Of a stretch of DNA of 56,493 nucleotides, positions 18,586 through 28,500 are shown in pieces. The stretch is taken from assembly GCF_000743715.1 (NCBI RefSeq), contig NZ_JQEY01000002.1, positions 20,732 through 77,224 of the forward strand. The letters are read 5' to 3'. The notes beneath the pieces are model-generated. The model ran no database searches. It was not told the DNA's origin and was given only the letters and a program-made list of their open reading frames with translations. The position numbers and the translations under genes were made by a program. This DNA comes from Palleronia rufa (lineage in GTDB: Bacteria; Pseudomonadota; Alphaproteobacteria; Rhodobacterales; Rhodobacteraceae). How positions within the stretch are numbered: position 1 is the first letter of the stretch; every line of letters starts with the position of its first letter.

Positions 18586-20043
18586 ATGGATAACTCATCG
18601 ATCGGGACGCCGGAGCAGCTCCGCGACCCCGACTTCACGCCGCCGATCTACCAGGCGATCCCGCTGGGTATCCAGCATGTCCTTGCGATGTTCGTCTCGA
18701 ACGTGACGCCGGCGATCATCGTCGCCGGGGCCGCCGGCTTCGGGTTCGGCTCCGGCTCTGCCGACTTTCCCGAACTGCTCTACCTGATCCAGATGTCGAT
18801 GCTCTTCGCCGGGGTGGCGACGCTTCTGCAGACGATCACCATCGGCCCCGTGGGCGCGGCGCTGCCCATCGTGCAGGGCACATCCTTCGCCTTCCTGCCG
18901 ATCATGATTCCGCTGGTGGCCGGAAAGGGTATCGACGCGCTGGCGGCGCTGTTCACCGGCGTCGTCATCGGCGGCCTTTTCCACGCCCTGATCGGCACGT
19001 TCATCAAGAAGATCCGCTTCGCCCTGCCGCCTCTGGTCACCGGCCTGATCGTAACCATGATCGGGCTTGCGCTGGTCCGCGTCGGCATCCAGTACGCCGC
19101 CGGGGGCGTGCCCGCCATCGGCACCCCCGAATACGGGAGCCTTCTGAACTGGTCCGCGGCGATCGTTGTCGTCGTCGTCACGCTGCTCCTGAAGTTCTTT
19201 ACCCGCGGGATGTTGGCGATCTCGGCGGTGCTCATCGGCATCGCGGCGGGCTATGTCTACGCCTTGCTGATGGGCATGGTGTCGTTCGGCGGCGACTTCG
19301 GCATCGCGGCCAGCTGGAACAACGCGTCGTGGTTCGCCCTGCCGCTGCCGTTCAAGTACGGGTTCGAATTCAGTGCCGCGGCGATCATCGGATTTTGCCT
19401 GATGGCCTTCGTGTCGGCGGTGGAAACCGTGGGCGACGTGTCAGGCATCACCAAGGGCGGCGCGGGGCGCGAGGCGACGGACACTGAGATCCAGGGCGCG
19501 ACCTATGCCGACGGAATCGGCACCGCCGTGGCCGGGATCTTCGGCGGCTTTCCCAATACCAGCTTCAGCCAGAACGTCGGTCTGATCGCCATGACCGGCG
19601 TGATGAGCCGGCATGTCGTCACCTGGGGCGCGCTGTTCCTGATCCTCTGCGGGCTGGTTCCCAAGGTCGGCGGCGTGATCCGCACCGTGCCCATCGAAGT
19701 GCTAGGCGGCGGCGTGATCGTCATGTTCGGCATGGTCGTGGCGGCCGGCATCTCCATGCTGTCGGACGTGGACTGGAACCGGCGCAACATGGTGATCTTC
19801 GCGGTCGCCCTGTCGATCGGACTCGGGCTGCAACTCGAACCCGGCGCGGTTCAGCACCTGCCCGACTGGGCGGAGGTGCTGATGGTGTCCGGCCTGCTGC
19901 CCGCGGCGGTGATCGCCATCGTGCTGAACCTGGTGCTGCCCGACGATCTGACCGCCGAATCGGTCAAGGAAGTGTCCGGCGGCATGTCCGGCCACGGCAC
20001 GGGACTGAAGGGAAAAGCCGAAGCGGGCGCGGCCAACGTCTGA
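18586..20043 (+). CDS. NCS2 family purine (xanthine/urate) permease
   Basis: This 485-residue inner-membrane transporter has about 14 spans. It matches the nucleobase:cation symporter-2 family: IPLGIQHVLAMFVSNVTPAI at the start, GTSFAFLPIMIP in the first half, and the family motif SQNVGLIAMTGVMSRHV in the second. Members of this clade take up xanthine, urate or uracil. The surrounding urate genes favour urate or xanthine. ATG 18586 has GGAGAGGA upstream and lies 50 bases after allA, so the two are probably cotranscribed. A strong hairpin follows the gene. Confidence 0.92.
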   Translation: MDNSSIGTPEQLRDPDFTPPIYQAIPLGIQHVLAMFVSNVTPAIIVAGAAGFGFGSGSADFPELLYLIQMSMLFAGVATLLQTITIGPVGAALPIVQGTSFAFLPIMIPLVAGKGIDALAALFTGVVIGGLFHALIGTFIKKIRFALPPLVTGLIVTMIGLALVRVGIQYAAGGVPAIGTPEYGSLLNWSAAIVVVVVTLLLKFFTRGMLAISAVLIGIAAGYVYALLMGMVSFGGDFGIAASWNNASWFALPLPFKYGFEFSAAAIIGFCLMAFVSAVETVGDVSGITKGGAGREATDTEIQGATYADGIGTAVAGIFGGFPNTSFSQNVGLIAMTGVMSRHVVTWGALFLILCGLVPKVGGVIRTVPIEVLGGGVIVMFGMVVAAGISMLSDVDWNRRNMVIFAVALSIGLGLQLEPGAVQHLPDWAEVLMVSGLLPAAVIAIVLNLVLPDDLTAESVKEVSGGMSGHGTGLKGKAEAGAANV

Positions 20044-20069
20044 CCGCTTGCGGCCGAGCCGCAGGCGCA

Positions 20070-20097
20070 GGGCACGGGCCACATGCGGCTCGTGCCC
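20070..20097 (+). terminator. Hairpin after the purine permease
   Basis: An eleven-pair stem (GGGCACGGGCC with CGGCTCGTGCCC minus its ends, one G-T pair) with a six-base loop lies 26 bases after the permease stop. There is no T run, so it may be a weak or Rho-assisted end of the fusion-allA-permease transcript. Confidence 0.45.
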
Positions 20098-20448
20098 CGC
20101 GCAGGAATTCAGACAGCAGGCAAAGATCCGATGATCGCTCATTCCGGTCGTCGCGGTATTCGTTGGCTTGCACTCATGCCGGCGCCGAACGTGTTCCAGA
20201 CGGAACCTGGCAAACCTGCTCGCCGCTGGCCTGGAACGGTTACGCGACGCGGGTCCCCGGCGCGGCATCGGCGGTAGCGGAGCGGCGCAGATGCAGGCGA
20301 CCTGCGGACAGTTCGTCGCGGAGGCGACGGAACGAATGTCACGACGTTCGGTATGGCGCAGAGCGTCCACTGTGCGGCCGAGCCTCGCCGAAAACCCCCG
20401 CTGGGCCGGAACTTTGGCCGTCCCGAGCTTCGCGGTCCCGTTGCGGGG
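20098..20448. other. Intergenic stretch without recognised gene
   Basis: These bases lie between the purine permease and the 3' end of a convergent methyltransferase-like gene. Short frames occur on both strands, but none has a family motif, a ribosome site or a protein-like composition. I see no RNA gene in it. Confidence 0.5.
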
Positions 20449-20985
20449 TCAGAAAAAACCGACGCGCGACCGGTACGCCCGATGCGCGTCCGGGTATCGC
20501 CGCGCCAGCCAGCGGTCCTCGACCACGCTGGCATGGACCAGCGCGGCGCAACCGGCGGCGGCCGCCAGAAGCCCGCCGGCGCTGCCGCCCAGGATTCCCA
20601 GCCCGACAAGGCTCAGCACCTGTCCTGCATATTGCGGATGGCGGCGCGTGGCATAGGCGCCGGTCTCGACCAGCCCCACGTCCCAACCGCTGGTGCCCTT
20701 GAGGCCCAGGTCCCAGATCCCGCGCCCCTGCACCCAGAAGGACGCCAGCGTCAGACCTGCGCCGCCGATCCCCCAACGCAGCCAGACGTTCCAGCCCAGC
20801 GCGTTCCAGTCCGCCGACGCGCCGCGGATCAGCCCGACGTAGATCAGCGTCGTCAGCCCCCAGGCCCAGGCGGCCGTCAGCCATCCGCCCCGCGGCCAGA
20901 TCCGCGCCCAGCCCCGATCCGACACGACCAGGATCACGCCCCAGGCTGCCGATGCCGCGAGAGAGGCCCAGATCCATCCGCTCAC
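20449..20985 (-). CDS. Isoprenylcysteine/phospholipid methyltransferase-like membrane protein
   Basis: This 178-residue protein has about five membrane spans and ends with the ICMT/PEMT signature: GAYATRRHPQYAGQVLS, then a hydrophobic stretch and EDRWLARRYPDAHRAYRSRVG. The His-Pro-x-Tyr and Glu-(x)n-Tyr residues bind S-adenosylmethionine in the family. Bacterial members act on lipids or on unknown small substrates; the exact substrate is not predictable. The start is GTG 20985 with AAGGAG eight bases upstream. It follows the DsbA-type oxidoreductase gene by 55 bases on the same strand. Confidence 0.78.
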   Translation of the reverse strand: MSGWIWASLAASAAWGVILVVSDRGWARIWPRGGWLTAAWAWGLTTLIYVGLIRGASADWNALGWNVWLRWGIGGAGLTLASFWVQGRGIWDLGLKGTSGWDVGLVETGAYATRRHPQYAGQVLSLVGLGILGGSAGGLLAAAAGCAALVHASVVEDRWLARRYPDAHRAYRSRVGFF

Positions 20986-21040
20986 GCGCAGGCTCCTTGC
21001 GGGAAACGCTGCCTCTCGACGGGGGCGGGACCTGCCGACC

Positions 21041-21667
21041 TCATCCGGCTTCCATCTCGTCCAGCACCTGCCGCCACAAGCCGGGCTGCTGCGCGCCGGG
21101 CACTGCGTGGCGCTGTCCGACGATGAACGTGGGAACCCCGGTCACGCCCCGCTCCCGCGCGTGGGCGTCGCGCGCGGCGACATCCGCGCGATCCGCGGTG
21201 GTGCCCAGCAAGCGCAGCACCATGTCGCGGTCCATCCCGATCCGTTCGGAAAGGTCCGCCAGCACCTCCCGGTCGCCGATGTCCTCTCCGCGCAGGAAAT
21301 AGGCGTCGAAGAGCTGGCTCACGGCGGCGATCTGGCGCCCCTCGATCCCGGCCCAGTGGATCAGGCGATGCGCGTCCAATGTGTTCGGAGTCCGGGCGAT
21401 CCGGTCCCAGGCGATGTCCAGACCGGCCGCCTCGGCGGCCTCGATCACCGGGGCATAGGCCCGAAGGGCGCCGTCGCGGCCGCCGAACTTCGCCTCCAGA
21501 TAGGCGCGGCGGTCCATGCCCTCCGGCGGCATGTCCGGGTTCAGCTGGAACGGATGCCACTCGATCTCGAACGGATGGTCGGGGCGTTCCGCCAGCACCA
21601 CGTCCAGATGGGTCTTGCCGATATAGCACCACGGGCAGATCGGATCGGACAGGATGTCGAGTTTCAT
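21041..21667 (-). CDS. DsbA-family oxidoreductase (FrnE-like)
   Basis: This 208-residue protein has the thioredoxin fold with a helical insertion, as in FrnE and 2-hydroxychromene-2-carboxylate isomerase relatives. The active site is C-P-W-C near residue 11 (SDPICPWCYIGK), and the cis-proline loop is GVTGVPTFIVG. No signal peptide is present, so it acts in the cytoplasm, probably as a disulfide isomerase or in stress protection. The start is ATG 21667; upstream in-frame sequence is not protein-like. It may share a transcript with the methyltransferase-like gene below it. Confidence 0.88.
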   Translation of the reverse strand: MKLDILSDPICPWCYIGKTHLDVVLAERPDHPFEIEWHPFQLNPDMPPEGMDRRAYLEAKFGGRDGALRAYAPVIEAAEAAGLDIAWDRIARTPNTLDAHRLIHWAGIEGRQIAAVSQLFDAYFLRGEDIGDREVLADLSERIGMDRDMVLRLLGTTADRADVAARDAHARERGVTGVPTFIVGQRHAVPGAQQPGLWRQVLDEMEAG

Positions 21668-22044
21668 GGCTGGTCCGTCTCTCTCCCGTTGGCGCCTTTT
21701 CGGCATCGCGATGGCTGGCCGGCCCCTTTGCCCGCGATGCTGGGGGAGGGTGTATCGCACCAGCCCCGAACCGCAATGCGACAGTCGCACCGCGCGGTCC
21801 GCATCCGGGACCTGGCGGATCGCAAGGCACTCCTCTGGGAAAGGAACCCGGTGGGCGGGATAGACGGGTCGCGGAACGGCGCCGGACCGCGTCGGGGCGC
21901 GCGCAATCTGGGGCCATGCGACACGCGTGCCCGCATCCGCCGCGCCACAGGAGCATCGAGAGTTGAACCCCGACACCCCATTCTCCGTTGCCGTGCGCAC
22001 GGTGCGGCCCTAGCCTTGCGGGAATCCTGACGGCGAACCGAATC

Positions 22045-22761
22045 ATGACCTATTGCGTGGGACTTCTGCTCAACGAGGGCATCGTCCTTCTTTCCGACAC
22101 CCGCACCAACGCCGGTGTCGACAACATCTCGACCTATCGCAAGATGTACACCTTCGTGGAGCCGGGTGAGCGGGCCATCGCGATCATGACCGCGGGCTCT
22201 CTGTCGGTCACCCAGACCGCCATCGCGCGGATGGACGAGGCGATCGCCAACCCGGACGCGCGCTCTATCATGAGCGCCGGCACGATGCTCGAGGTGGCCG
22301 AGGTGGTGGGCGAAACCCTGTCCGACGTGACCAAGCAGGTCCGCTCGCGCATGGGCGAATCGGCGCAGTCGGCGCGGGCGTCGATGATCGTCGCCGGCCA
22401 GAGGCGCAACGGCGCCGCGCGGATGTTCCTCATCTATCCGGAGGGCAACTTTATCGAGGCGACCGAGGATACGCCCTATCTGCAGATCGGCGAACACAAG
22501 TACGGCAAGCCGATCCTTGACCGGGTGGTGCGGCCGGACACCAGGATCCACGACGCCAAGAAGGCGGTGCTGCTGTCGATGGATTCCACCCTGCGGTCGA
22601 ACCTGAGCGTCGGGATGCCGCTGGATCTCTGCGTGATCGGGATCGACACGCAGCAGATCACCGAGCAGCGCCGGATCGAGCCCGAGGACGAGGTTTTCCA
22701 GGCCATGAGTCACGCCTGGTCCCAGGCGCTGCGCGATGCGTTCCAGGGGATCGAGATCTGA
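22045..22761 (+). CDS. Anbu-type proteasome-like peptidase
   Basis: This 238-residue protein is an Ntn-hydrolase of the Anbu family (bacterial proteasome beta-like, COG3484). It starts MTYCVGLLLNEGIVLLSDTRT, so removal of Met exposes the Thr2 nucleophile. NAGVDNISTYRKMYTF and the following GERAIAIMTAGSLS are typical. The family forms spiral assemblies related to HslV and the 20S proteasome. Anbu genes usually sit with an ATP-grasp protein, an alpha-E protein and a transglutaminase-like protein; none is in this window. Its neighbours are a FrnE-like gene (divergent) and a lipase-like gene (convergent, nine bases apart). Confidence 0.9.
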   Translation: MTYCVGLLLNEGIVLLSDTRTNAGVDNISTYRKMYTFVEPGERAIAIMTAGSLSVTQTAIARMDEAIANPDARSIMSAGTMLEVAEVVGETLSDVTKQVRSRMGESAQSARASMIVAGQRRNGAARMFLIYPEGNFIEATEDTPYLQIGEHKYGKPILDRVVRPDTRIHDAKKAVLLSMDSTLRSNLSVGMPLDLCVIGIDTQQITEQRRIEPEDEVFQAMSHAWSQALRDAFQGIEI

Positions 22762-22770
22762 GCGTCCCGC

Positions 22771-23703
22771 TCAGCCCAGGTGACCGATCAGCGCGGCCAT
22801 GGCCTGCGAGCGCAGGGAAGGCGCCTCCATCAGGCATTCGTGGCGCGCGCCGTCCAGCACCTTGAGGTCTCCGCCGGGCCATCGGGCCATGCGCGCGCGG
22901 ACCGCAACGGGATCGACGATGGCCTCATCGGTGCCCAGAAGCGTCAGGCAGGGCGTATCGGGCGAAGGCAGCGCGGCCAGCGCCCGGCATTCCATCAGCG
23001 CCTCCGACAGCCAGCCGAGCGACGGTCCGCCGAGCGCAAGCTCCGGAACCGCCTCCGTCTGCCGCGCCATGCGGGCGAACTGTGCGGGATCGGTGGTCAG
23101 CAGGTTGTCGGCAAAGGGGATGAGGGACGCATAGGCCCTGGCGGACCCGCCCGGCGCGTAGCGATGCGTCAGCCCCAACCAGCGCGCGGCCCTTGCGGTG
23201 GCCCATGCGGCCGGACGCAGGCGGGGGGCGATCAGGATCCCCCACATGGGGGCGGAGAAGACCGCGCGGCGGATCGGCGCGCCGGCGATGAGCGCGCGCA
23301 GACCGATGGCCCCGCCCATGGAATGAGCGACCAGCGACAGGGGTTGCGGGCAGTCCGTGGCGGCCAGGTGGGTCAGCAGGGCGGCCACATCCAGCTGGTA
23401 ATCCGCGAAACGGCCCACATGGCCCGACAGAGGATCGGGCAGCAGCCTGTCGGACAGCCCCTGGCCGCGCCAGTCGATGGCCACCGCGGTGAAGCCGGCA
23501 GCCACCAGATCGGCGGCCAGCACGCCGTATTTCTCGATATACTCGGTGCGCCCCTGGAAGATCAGGACCGTTCCGCGCGCTGGTCCCGGCGGATTCCACC
23601 GCGCGACCCGCAGCCGTCTGGCATCAGCGGTGGTGATCCATTGCGCCGCACCGCCGTCCGGGCCATCCGCGATGTCGGCATGGAGCGGCGCGGGATCCGC
23701 CAT
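22771..23703 (-). CDS. Alpha/beta hydrolase, lysophospholipase/monoacylglycerol lipase type
   Basis: This 310-residue serine hydrolase of the S33/PldB group has the nucleophile elbow VAHSMGGAIG, an oxyanion strand VLIFQGRTEYIEKYG, the segment AIDWRGQGLSDR typical of lysophospholipase L2-like enzymes, and late Asp and His residues (GTDEAIVDP; LDGARHECLME). It lacks a signal peptide. The natural substrate is probably a monoacyl lipid. Its ATG follows directly after the stop of the SCP2 gene with no gap, so the two are likely coupled. Confidence 0.87.
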   Translation of the reverse strand: MADPAPLHADIADGPDGGAAQWITTADARRLRVARWNPPGPARGTVLIFQGRTEYIEKYGVLAADLVAAGFTAVAIDWRGQGLSDRLLPDPLSGHVGRFADYQLDVAALLTHLAATDCPQPLSLVAHSMGGAIGLRALIAGAPIRRAVFSAPMWGILIAPRLRPAAWATARAARWLGLTHRYAPGGSARAYASLIPFADNLLTTDPAQFARMARQTEAVPELALGGPSLGWLSEALMECRALAALPSPDTPCLTLLGTDEAIVDPVAVRARMARWPGGDLKVLDGARHECLMEAPSLRSQAMAALIGHLG

Positions 23704-23988
23704 TCAAAGCGTCGAAGCGAGTTTCATGGCCTGACCCATGTCGCCGTCGATCTTCAGCCGGCCGGACATGAAGGCCGATGTCGGGTCGAGCGAGCCTTCG
23801 AAGATCTCCCGGAACGTGTCGGAGTCGGCGGTGAGCGTGACCTCTGCGTCTTCGTCGGCGGCGCGCGCGCCTTCCCCGTCCAGCATGATCGTTCCCTCGT
23901 CGGCCACGACGAATTTGGCCGAGCCGTCGAAGCTGCCGCCCGTCTTGCGGTTCAGTTCGCTGACGGCCTGCTGAATCATGTCGCTCAT
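23704..23988 (-). CDS. SCP2 sterol-carrier-domain protein
   Basis: This 94-residue protein is a stand-alone SCP2 domain: FVVADEGTIMLDG, VTLTADSDTFREIFEG and the C-terminal FMSGRLKIDGDMGQAMKLAS motif. SCP2 domains bind lipids or acyl chains in a hydrophobic tunnel. ATG 23988 is preferred because GGAGG lies eight bases upstream; two earlier ATGs overlap that site. It sits directly before the lipase-like gene, which fits lipid handling. Confidence 0.9.
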   Translation of the reverse strand: MSDMIQQAVSELNRKTGGSFDGSAKFVVADEGTIMLDGEGARAADEDAEVTLTADSDTFREIFEGSLDPTSAFMSGRLKIDGDMGQAMKLASTL

Positions 23989-24058
23989 GGACATCTCCTC
24001 CATTTGTGTTCCGTCCGGGGGTGCAATCGGGGTGGGACGGGTTACAGTCACTCTCGAT

Positions 24059-24616
24059 ATGATATGGATGCTCCGCAATCTCAAATCTGCCGTCGCGGCA
24101 TGGATGATCGTGGCCGCCGCCGCGTCGGCGCAGGGCGTCGCGGATCCGGTCGACGATCTGTTGGCGGCGCTTGCCACCGCCGAAGGCCCGGACGCCGAGC
24201 AGATCGTCGAAAAGATCGCGTCGGAATGGTCGCGCTCCGGCTCTGCCGCGCTGGACCTGCTGCTGAGCCGTGGCCGCGAGGCGCTGGCCCAGGACGACAT
24301 CGACACCGCTCTGGGTCATTTCACCGCCCTGATCGACCATGCGCCGGAGTTCGCCGAGGGCTACAACGCGCGCGCCACCGCCTATTTCAACGCCCGGATG
24401 ATCGGTCCCGCCGTGGACGACATCCGCAAGACGCTGTCGCTCAACCCGCGCCATTTCGGGGCGATGACCGGGCTGGCGATCATCCTGGAGGATCTGGGCC
24501 GGGAGAGTGCGGCGCTCGACGTCTGGAGAGAGGTGCAGCGCCTCTATCCCGCCAGCCCGCAGGCAGAGAGGGCCGTGCCGCGCCTTGAACGGATGGTCGA
24601 AGGCGCGACGCTGTAG
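24059..24616 (+). CDS. Exported TPR protein
   Basis: This protein of about 185 residues has a signal-like N-terminus (LKSAVAAWMIVAAAASAQG) and then two or three tetratricopeptide repeats (GREALAQDDIDTALGHFTALI; AEGYNARATAYFNARMIGPA; AMTGLAIILEDLGRESAALD). It should act in the periplasm as a protein-binding scaffold. The start could be ATG 24059 or 24068; no clear ribosome site separates them. It is divergent from the SCP2 gene with about 70 bases between. Confidence 0.78.
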   Translation: MIWMLRNLKSAVAAWMIVAAAASAQGVADPVDDLLAALATAEGPDAEQIVEKIASEWSRSGSAALDLLLSRGREALAQDDIDTALGHFTALIDHAPEFAEGYNARATAYFNARMIGPAVDDIRKTLSLNPRHFGAMTGLAIILEDLGRESAALDVWREVQRLYPASPQAERAVPRLERMVEGATL

Positions 24617-24765
24617 CCGCCCTCCGCGGGCTTGTGTCTCCCGCCTGCAACTTTGCGACGCAACCGATGTCCGCGCTTCCGCGCGCCCGTGTGGCGCTGG
24701 TCGCCGCGTGGTAGCGTTGTGCAAAACACAGTCCGCGAAACTGCGGCAGCAAAGGGCAGTCAAAC

Positions 24766-25506
24766 ATGGCATCGAAACTGACGATCGGGCTTCTGGCCCT
24801 TGGCGGGCTTGCCGCGGCAGGGGCCCAGGCCCAGGAGATTTCCGGAGGAGAGCTCCGCCTCGGCTTCGGCGGCTTTCTCAACAGCGATACCGCCGTTCCG
24901 GATCGGGATGCGGATGCGCGCTATACGCTCGAAGGGTCGATGGAGTTGGAGTTTGGCCGCGCCGCGATGCAGTTCGACCTGTCGCTGGACCAGTTCGGTC
25001 TGGTCGATGAGAACGCCCGGGCCGGGACCCTTCATGGCATGTACAAGCCCGCAGGCAACCTTGCCGCGGGCGCGTTCATCGGGTTTGAGAACAGCGACAT
25101 CCGGGACGTCACCTTCTACGGGGTGGAGGGCCTGTTCGAAGGGTCCAGCTACGGAGTCGAGGCCTATCTCCTGCGCTCCGATGTCGATGAGATCGACCTG
25201 TCCGGCACGGTTGGCGGGATCGCCGTGGGATACGACGCGCTTGCGGACCTGCGCAGCGGCGCCAAGATTGTATATGGCGAATTCGACAGGGACGAATCCA
25301 TCGCGCTCTATGCTTTGACGGCGGAGTACCGGCTCGGCCCAGCGACGGCGATATCGGCCGAACTGGGGCGGTTCGACAACGATGCGCCCGGTTCGAACGA
25401 CATCGAAGGCAACTATGTCGGTGTCATGGCAACCTTCAGCTTCGGTCCGGGCCAATCCACGACCTTCGACCGGCGCGGCATTGTCGATCTTCTTCCGGGA
25501 TTCTGA
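24766..25506 (+). CDS. Outer-membrane beta-barrel protein of unknown role
   Basis: This 246-residue protein has a clear signal peptide ending AGAQAQ, followed by alternating strands rich in aromatic and small residues (LRLGFGGFLNSDTA, YTLEGSMELEFG, VGVMATFSFG). It resembles small porin-like barrels of Rhodobacterales. The C-terminus is LLPGF, with a terminal Phe as in many barrels. AAGGG lies upstream of the ATG. No substrate can be inferred. It is on the same strand as the helicase that follows about 70 bases later. Confidence 0.7.
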   Translation: MASKLTIGLLALGGLAAAGAQAQEISGGELRLGFGGFLNSDTAVPDRDADARYTLEGSMELEFGRAAMQFDLSLDQFGLVDENARAGTLHGMYKPAGNLAAGAFIGFENSDIRDVTFYGVEGLFEGSSYGVEAYLLRSDVDEIDLSGTVGGIAVGYDALADLRSGAKIVYGEFDRDESIALYALTAEYRLGPATAISAELGRFDNDAPGSNDIEGNYVGVMATFSFGPGQSTTFDRRGIVDLLPGF

Positions 25507-25576
25507 GCCGGGTTCAGGGTTGTGCCCGAAGGCCCGCGCCCTCATCTGAGGGGCGCGGGTGACGAAAAGGATCGGC

Positions 25577-28500
25577 ATGGGACGGATCACGGCGGTCCTC
25601 GGCCCCACCAATACCGGCAAGACGCATTACGCGCTGGAGCGGATGCTGGGCTATCGCACCGGCGTCATCGGCCTGCCGCTGCGTCTGTTGGCGCGCGAGA
25701 TCTATGACAAGCTGGTGGCGCTGCGGGGTCCGTCCGTGGTGGCGCTGGTCACGGGTGAGGAACGCATCGTCCCGGAACGGACCCAGTACTGGGTCTGCAC
25801 CGTCGAATCCATGCCAGAGGCGATGGGCGCCGATTTCGTCGCCATCGACGAGATTCAGCTCTGTGCCGACCCAGAGCGCGGCCATGTCTTCACCGACCGG
25901 CTGCTGCGCGCCCGCGGCACCCATGAGACGCTTCTGCTGGGGGCGGAGACCATGCGCGGCGCCATCGCCGCCCTGGTCTCCGACGCGCAGTTCGTGCGGC
26001 GCGAGCGGTTCTCGACCCTCATCTACACCGGCAGCCGCAAGATCAGCCGGATGCGCCCCCGCTCGGCCATCGTCGGGTTTTCCGTGGACAACGTCTATGC
26101 GATCGCCGAACTGATCCGGCGCCAGAAGGGCGGCGCCGCCGTGGTGATGGGCGCCCTTTCCCCGCGCACCCGCAACGCCCAGGTCGAGATGTACCAGAAC
26201 GGCGACGTGGACTACCTGGTGGCGACGGACGCCATCGGGATGGGGCTGAACCTGGACATCGACCACGTCGCCTTCTCTGCCACGCGGAAATACGACGGGC
26301 GGCGGATGCGCGACCTCCAGCCCAACGAACTGGCCCAGATCGCGGGCCGCGCCGGGCGCTACCGCAACGACGGCACCTTCGGCGTCACCGGAGAGGCCGC
26401 CCCCCTGGACGACGGCGTGGCCGAGGCGATCTGTGAGCATCGTTTCGCCCCGATCCGGACGCTGCAATGGCGCAATCCGCGGTTGAGCTTCGGCACGGTG
26501 GACGCCCTCATCGCATCGCTGGAGGCCAGGCCCGAGCAGGAGGGCCTGGCCCGCGCGCGGGAGGCGGACGACCTCATCGCCCTCCGCGCGCTCTCCGCCA
26601 TCCCGGAGGTGGCGCAGTCGTGCCGCGACGCCCAGGCCGTGCGGCTGCTCTGGGACGTTTGCCGGATCCCCGACTTTCGCGGCATCAGCGCGGGCGAACA
26701 TGCCGGGATGCTGGAGCGCATCTTCGGCTTTCTGCGCGATGTGGGCCGGGTGCCCGACGACTGGCTGGCGCGGCAGGTCAAGCGTATCGATCGAACCGAC
26801 GGCGACATCGACACGTTGTCCAAGCGGTTGGCGTATATCCGCACATGGACGTACGTTGCGCAGCGCAAGGGCTGGCTTGACGATGAGCGGCATTGGCGCG
26901 AGGCCACCCGTTCTGTAGAAGATCGGCTGTCCGATGCGCTCCACGCGGCGTTGACCCAGAGATTCGTGGACCGTCGCACCAGCGTGCTGATGCGACGGCT
27001 CAAGCAGAAGGAGGCCATGGTGGCCGAAGTGAACGACAAGGGCGAAGTGACCGTCGAGGGTCAGTACGTGGGGCGGATCGAGGGCTTTCGGTTCCGGCAG
27101 GACAAGTCTGGCAGCCCGGATGAGGCCAAGACGCTCCGCCAGGCCAGTGCCGCGGCGCTGGCGCCGCAGTTCCACCTGCGCGCCGACCGGTTCTACAACG
27201 CGCCCGACGGCGAGATCGACGTGACCGAACAGGGCGGCCTGATGTGGGGCACAGCCGCCGTCGGCAAGCTGGTGCGCAGCGACGATCCGCTGCGGCCCGG
27301 CGTGGAGGCGTTCGTCGACGATGAGGCCGGGGCCGAGGTGGTCCAGAAGGTCCAGCGCCGTTTGCAGCATTTCATGGACCGCAAGGTGGCCGCGCTGTTC
27401 GAGCCGCTGTTGGCCCTGAAGAAGGACGAGACGCTGGAAGGCCTGGCCAAAGGCTTTGCCTTTCGTCTCATCGAGGGGTTCGGCGTGATCCCACGCAGCG
27501 AAATCGCTTCGGAGGTCAAGGAGTTGGACCAGTCCGCGCGCGGCGCCCTGCGCAAGCACGGTGTCAGGTTCGGACAGTTCACGGTGTTCCTTCCGCTGCT
27601 GCTCAAGCCCGCGCCGACACGGCTGCGGATGGTGCTCTGGTCGCTGGCCGAAGGGCTGGCCACCTTCCCAGAAAGCCCGCCGCCGGGGCTTGTGACCATT
27701 CCCGTGGACCGCCAGGCGCCCCGGGGCACCTATACGATGGCCGGTTACCGCGTGGCCGGCGAGCGTGCGATCCGGATCGATATGCTGGAGCGCCTGGCCG
27801 ATCAGATCCGCGGCCAGGACACCCGCGCCGGGTTCGAGGCCAAGCCCGACATGCTGTCGATCACCGGCACCACGCTGGAACAATTCGCAGCGCTGATGGA
27901 AGGGCTGGGCTACAAGGCCGTCCGGGGTGAGCGGGAGAAGGTTCAGGGCCCGAAGGGGACATCCTCCGCTTCGGCCACCCCCACGCCCCCCGATCCCAAG
28001 ACGCCGGACGACCGCCCCGGCGACGCGCCCGACGATCCGCCGCCCGCACCGCCGCAGGAACCCGACACGCCACAGGTCGATGAGCCCCCGGAGACACCGG
28101 CCCCGCCACCATCCGAGGTGCCGCCGGGCGCTCCGGGCGGTCCGGGAACCGCCCCCTCGATGACCGCCGAGGCCGGGACACCGTCGGCAGATCAGGGGGC
28201 AGAGCCGGACTCGCCTGCCATGACCGACATCGCGGCTGTGACGGATGCTGACATGTCCGGTTCGGATCAAGACTCCGCAGCGGATATGTCAGGCCATACC
28301 GGTGCGCCGGCCGCCGCCGCCGTCTCCGCCGGAGCGGACGACACCGCCGCGATCACCGATGCGGATATAGCCGGCGGACCTGCGGCGGAGGCGGCGCCCG
28401 CGACCGGTCCCGAAACGGAGGTGTTCTTCACGTTCACCTGGGGTGGTGGTCGCGGCCAGCGCGGCGGACAGGGATCCCGGGCCGCGCGCGGCCCTCAGGA

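Noticed and set aside
25514-28270. A 918-residue minus-strand frame opposite the helicase
   Set aside because: The antisense frame follows codon bias of the helicase, has repetitive Arg/His/Gly composition and no domain.
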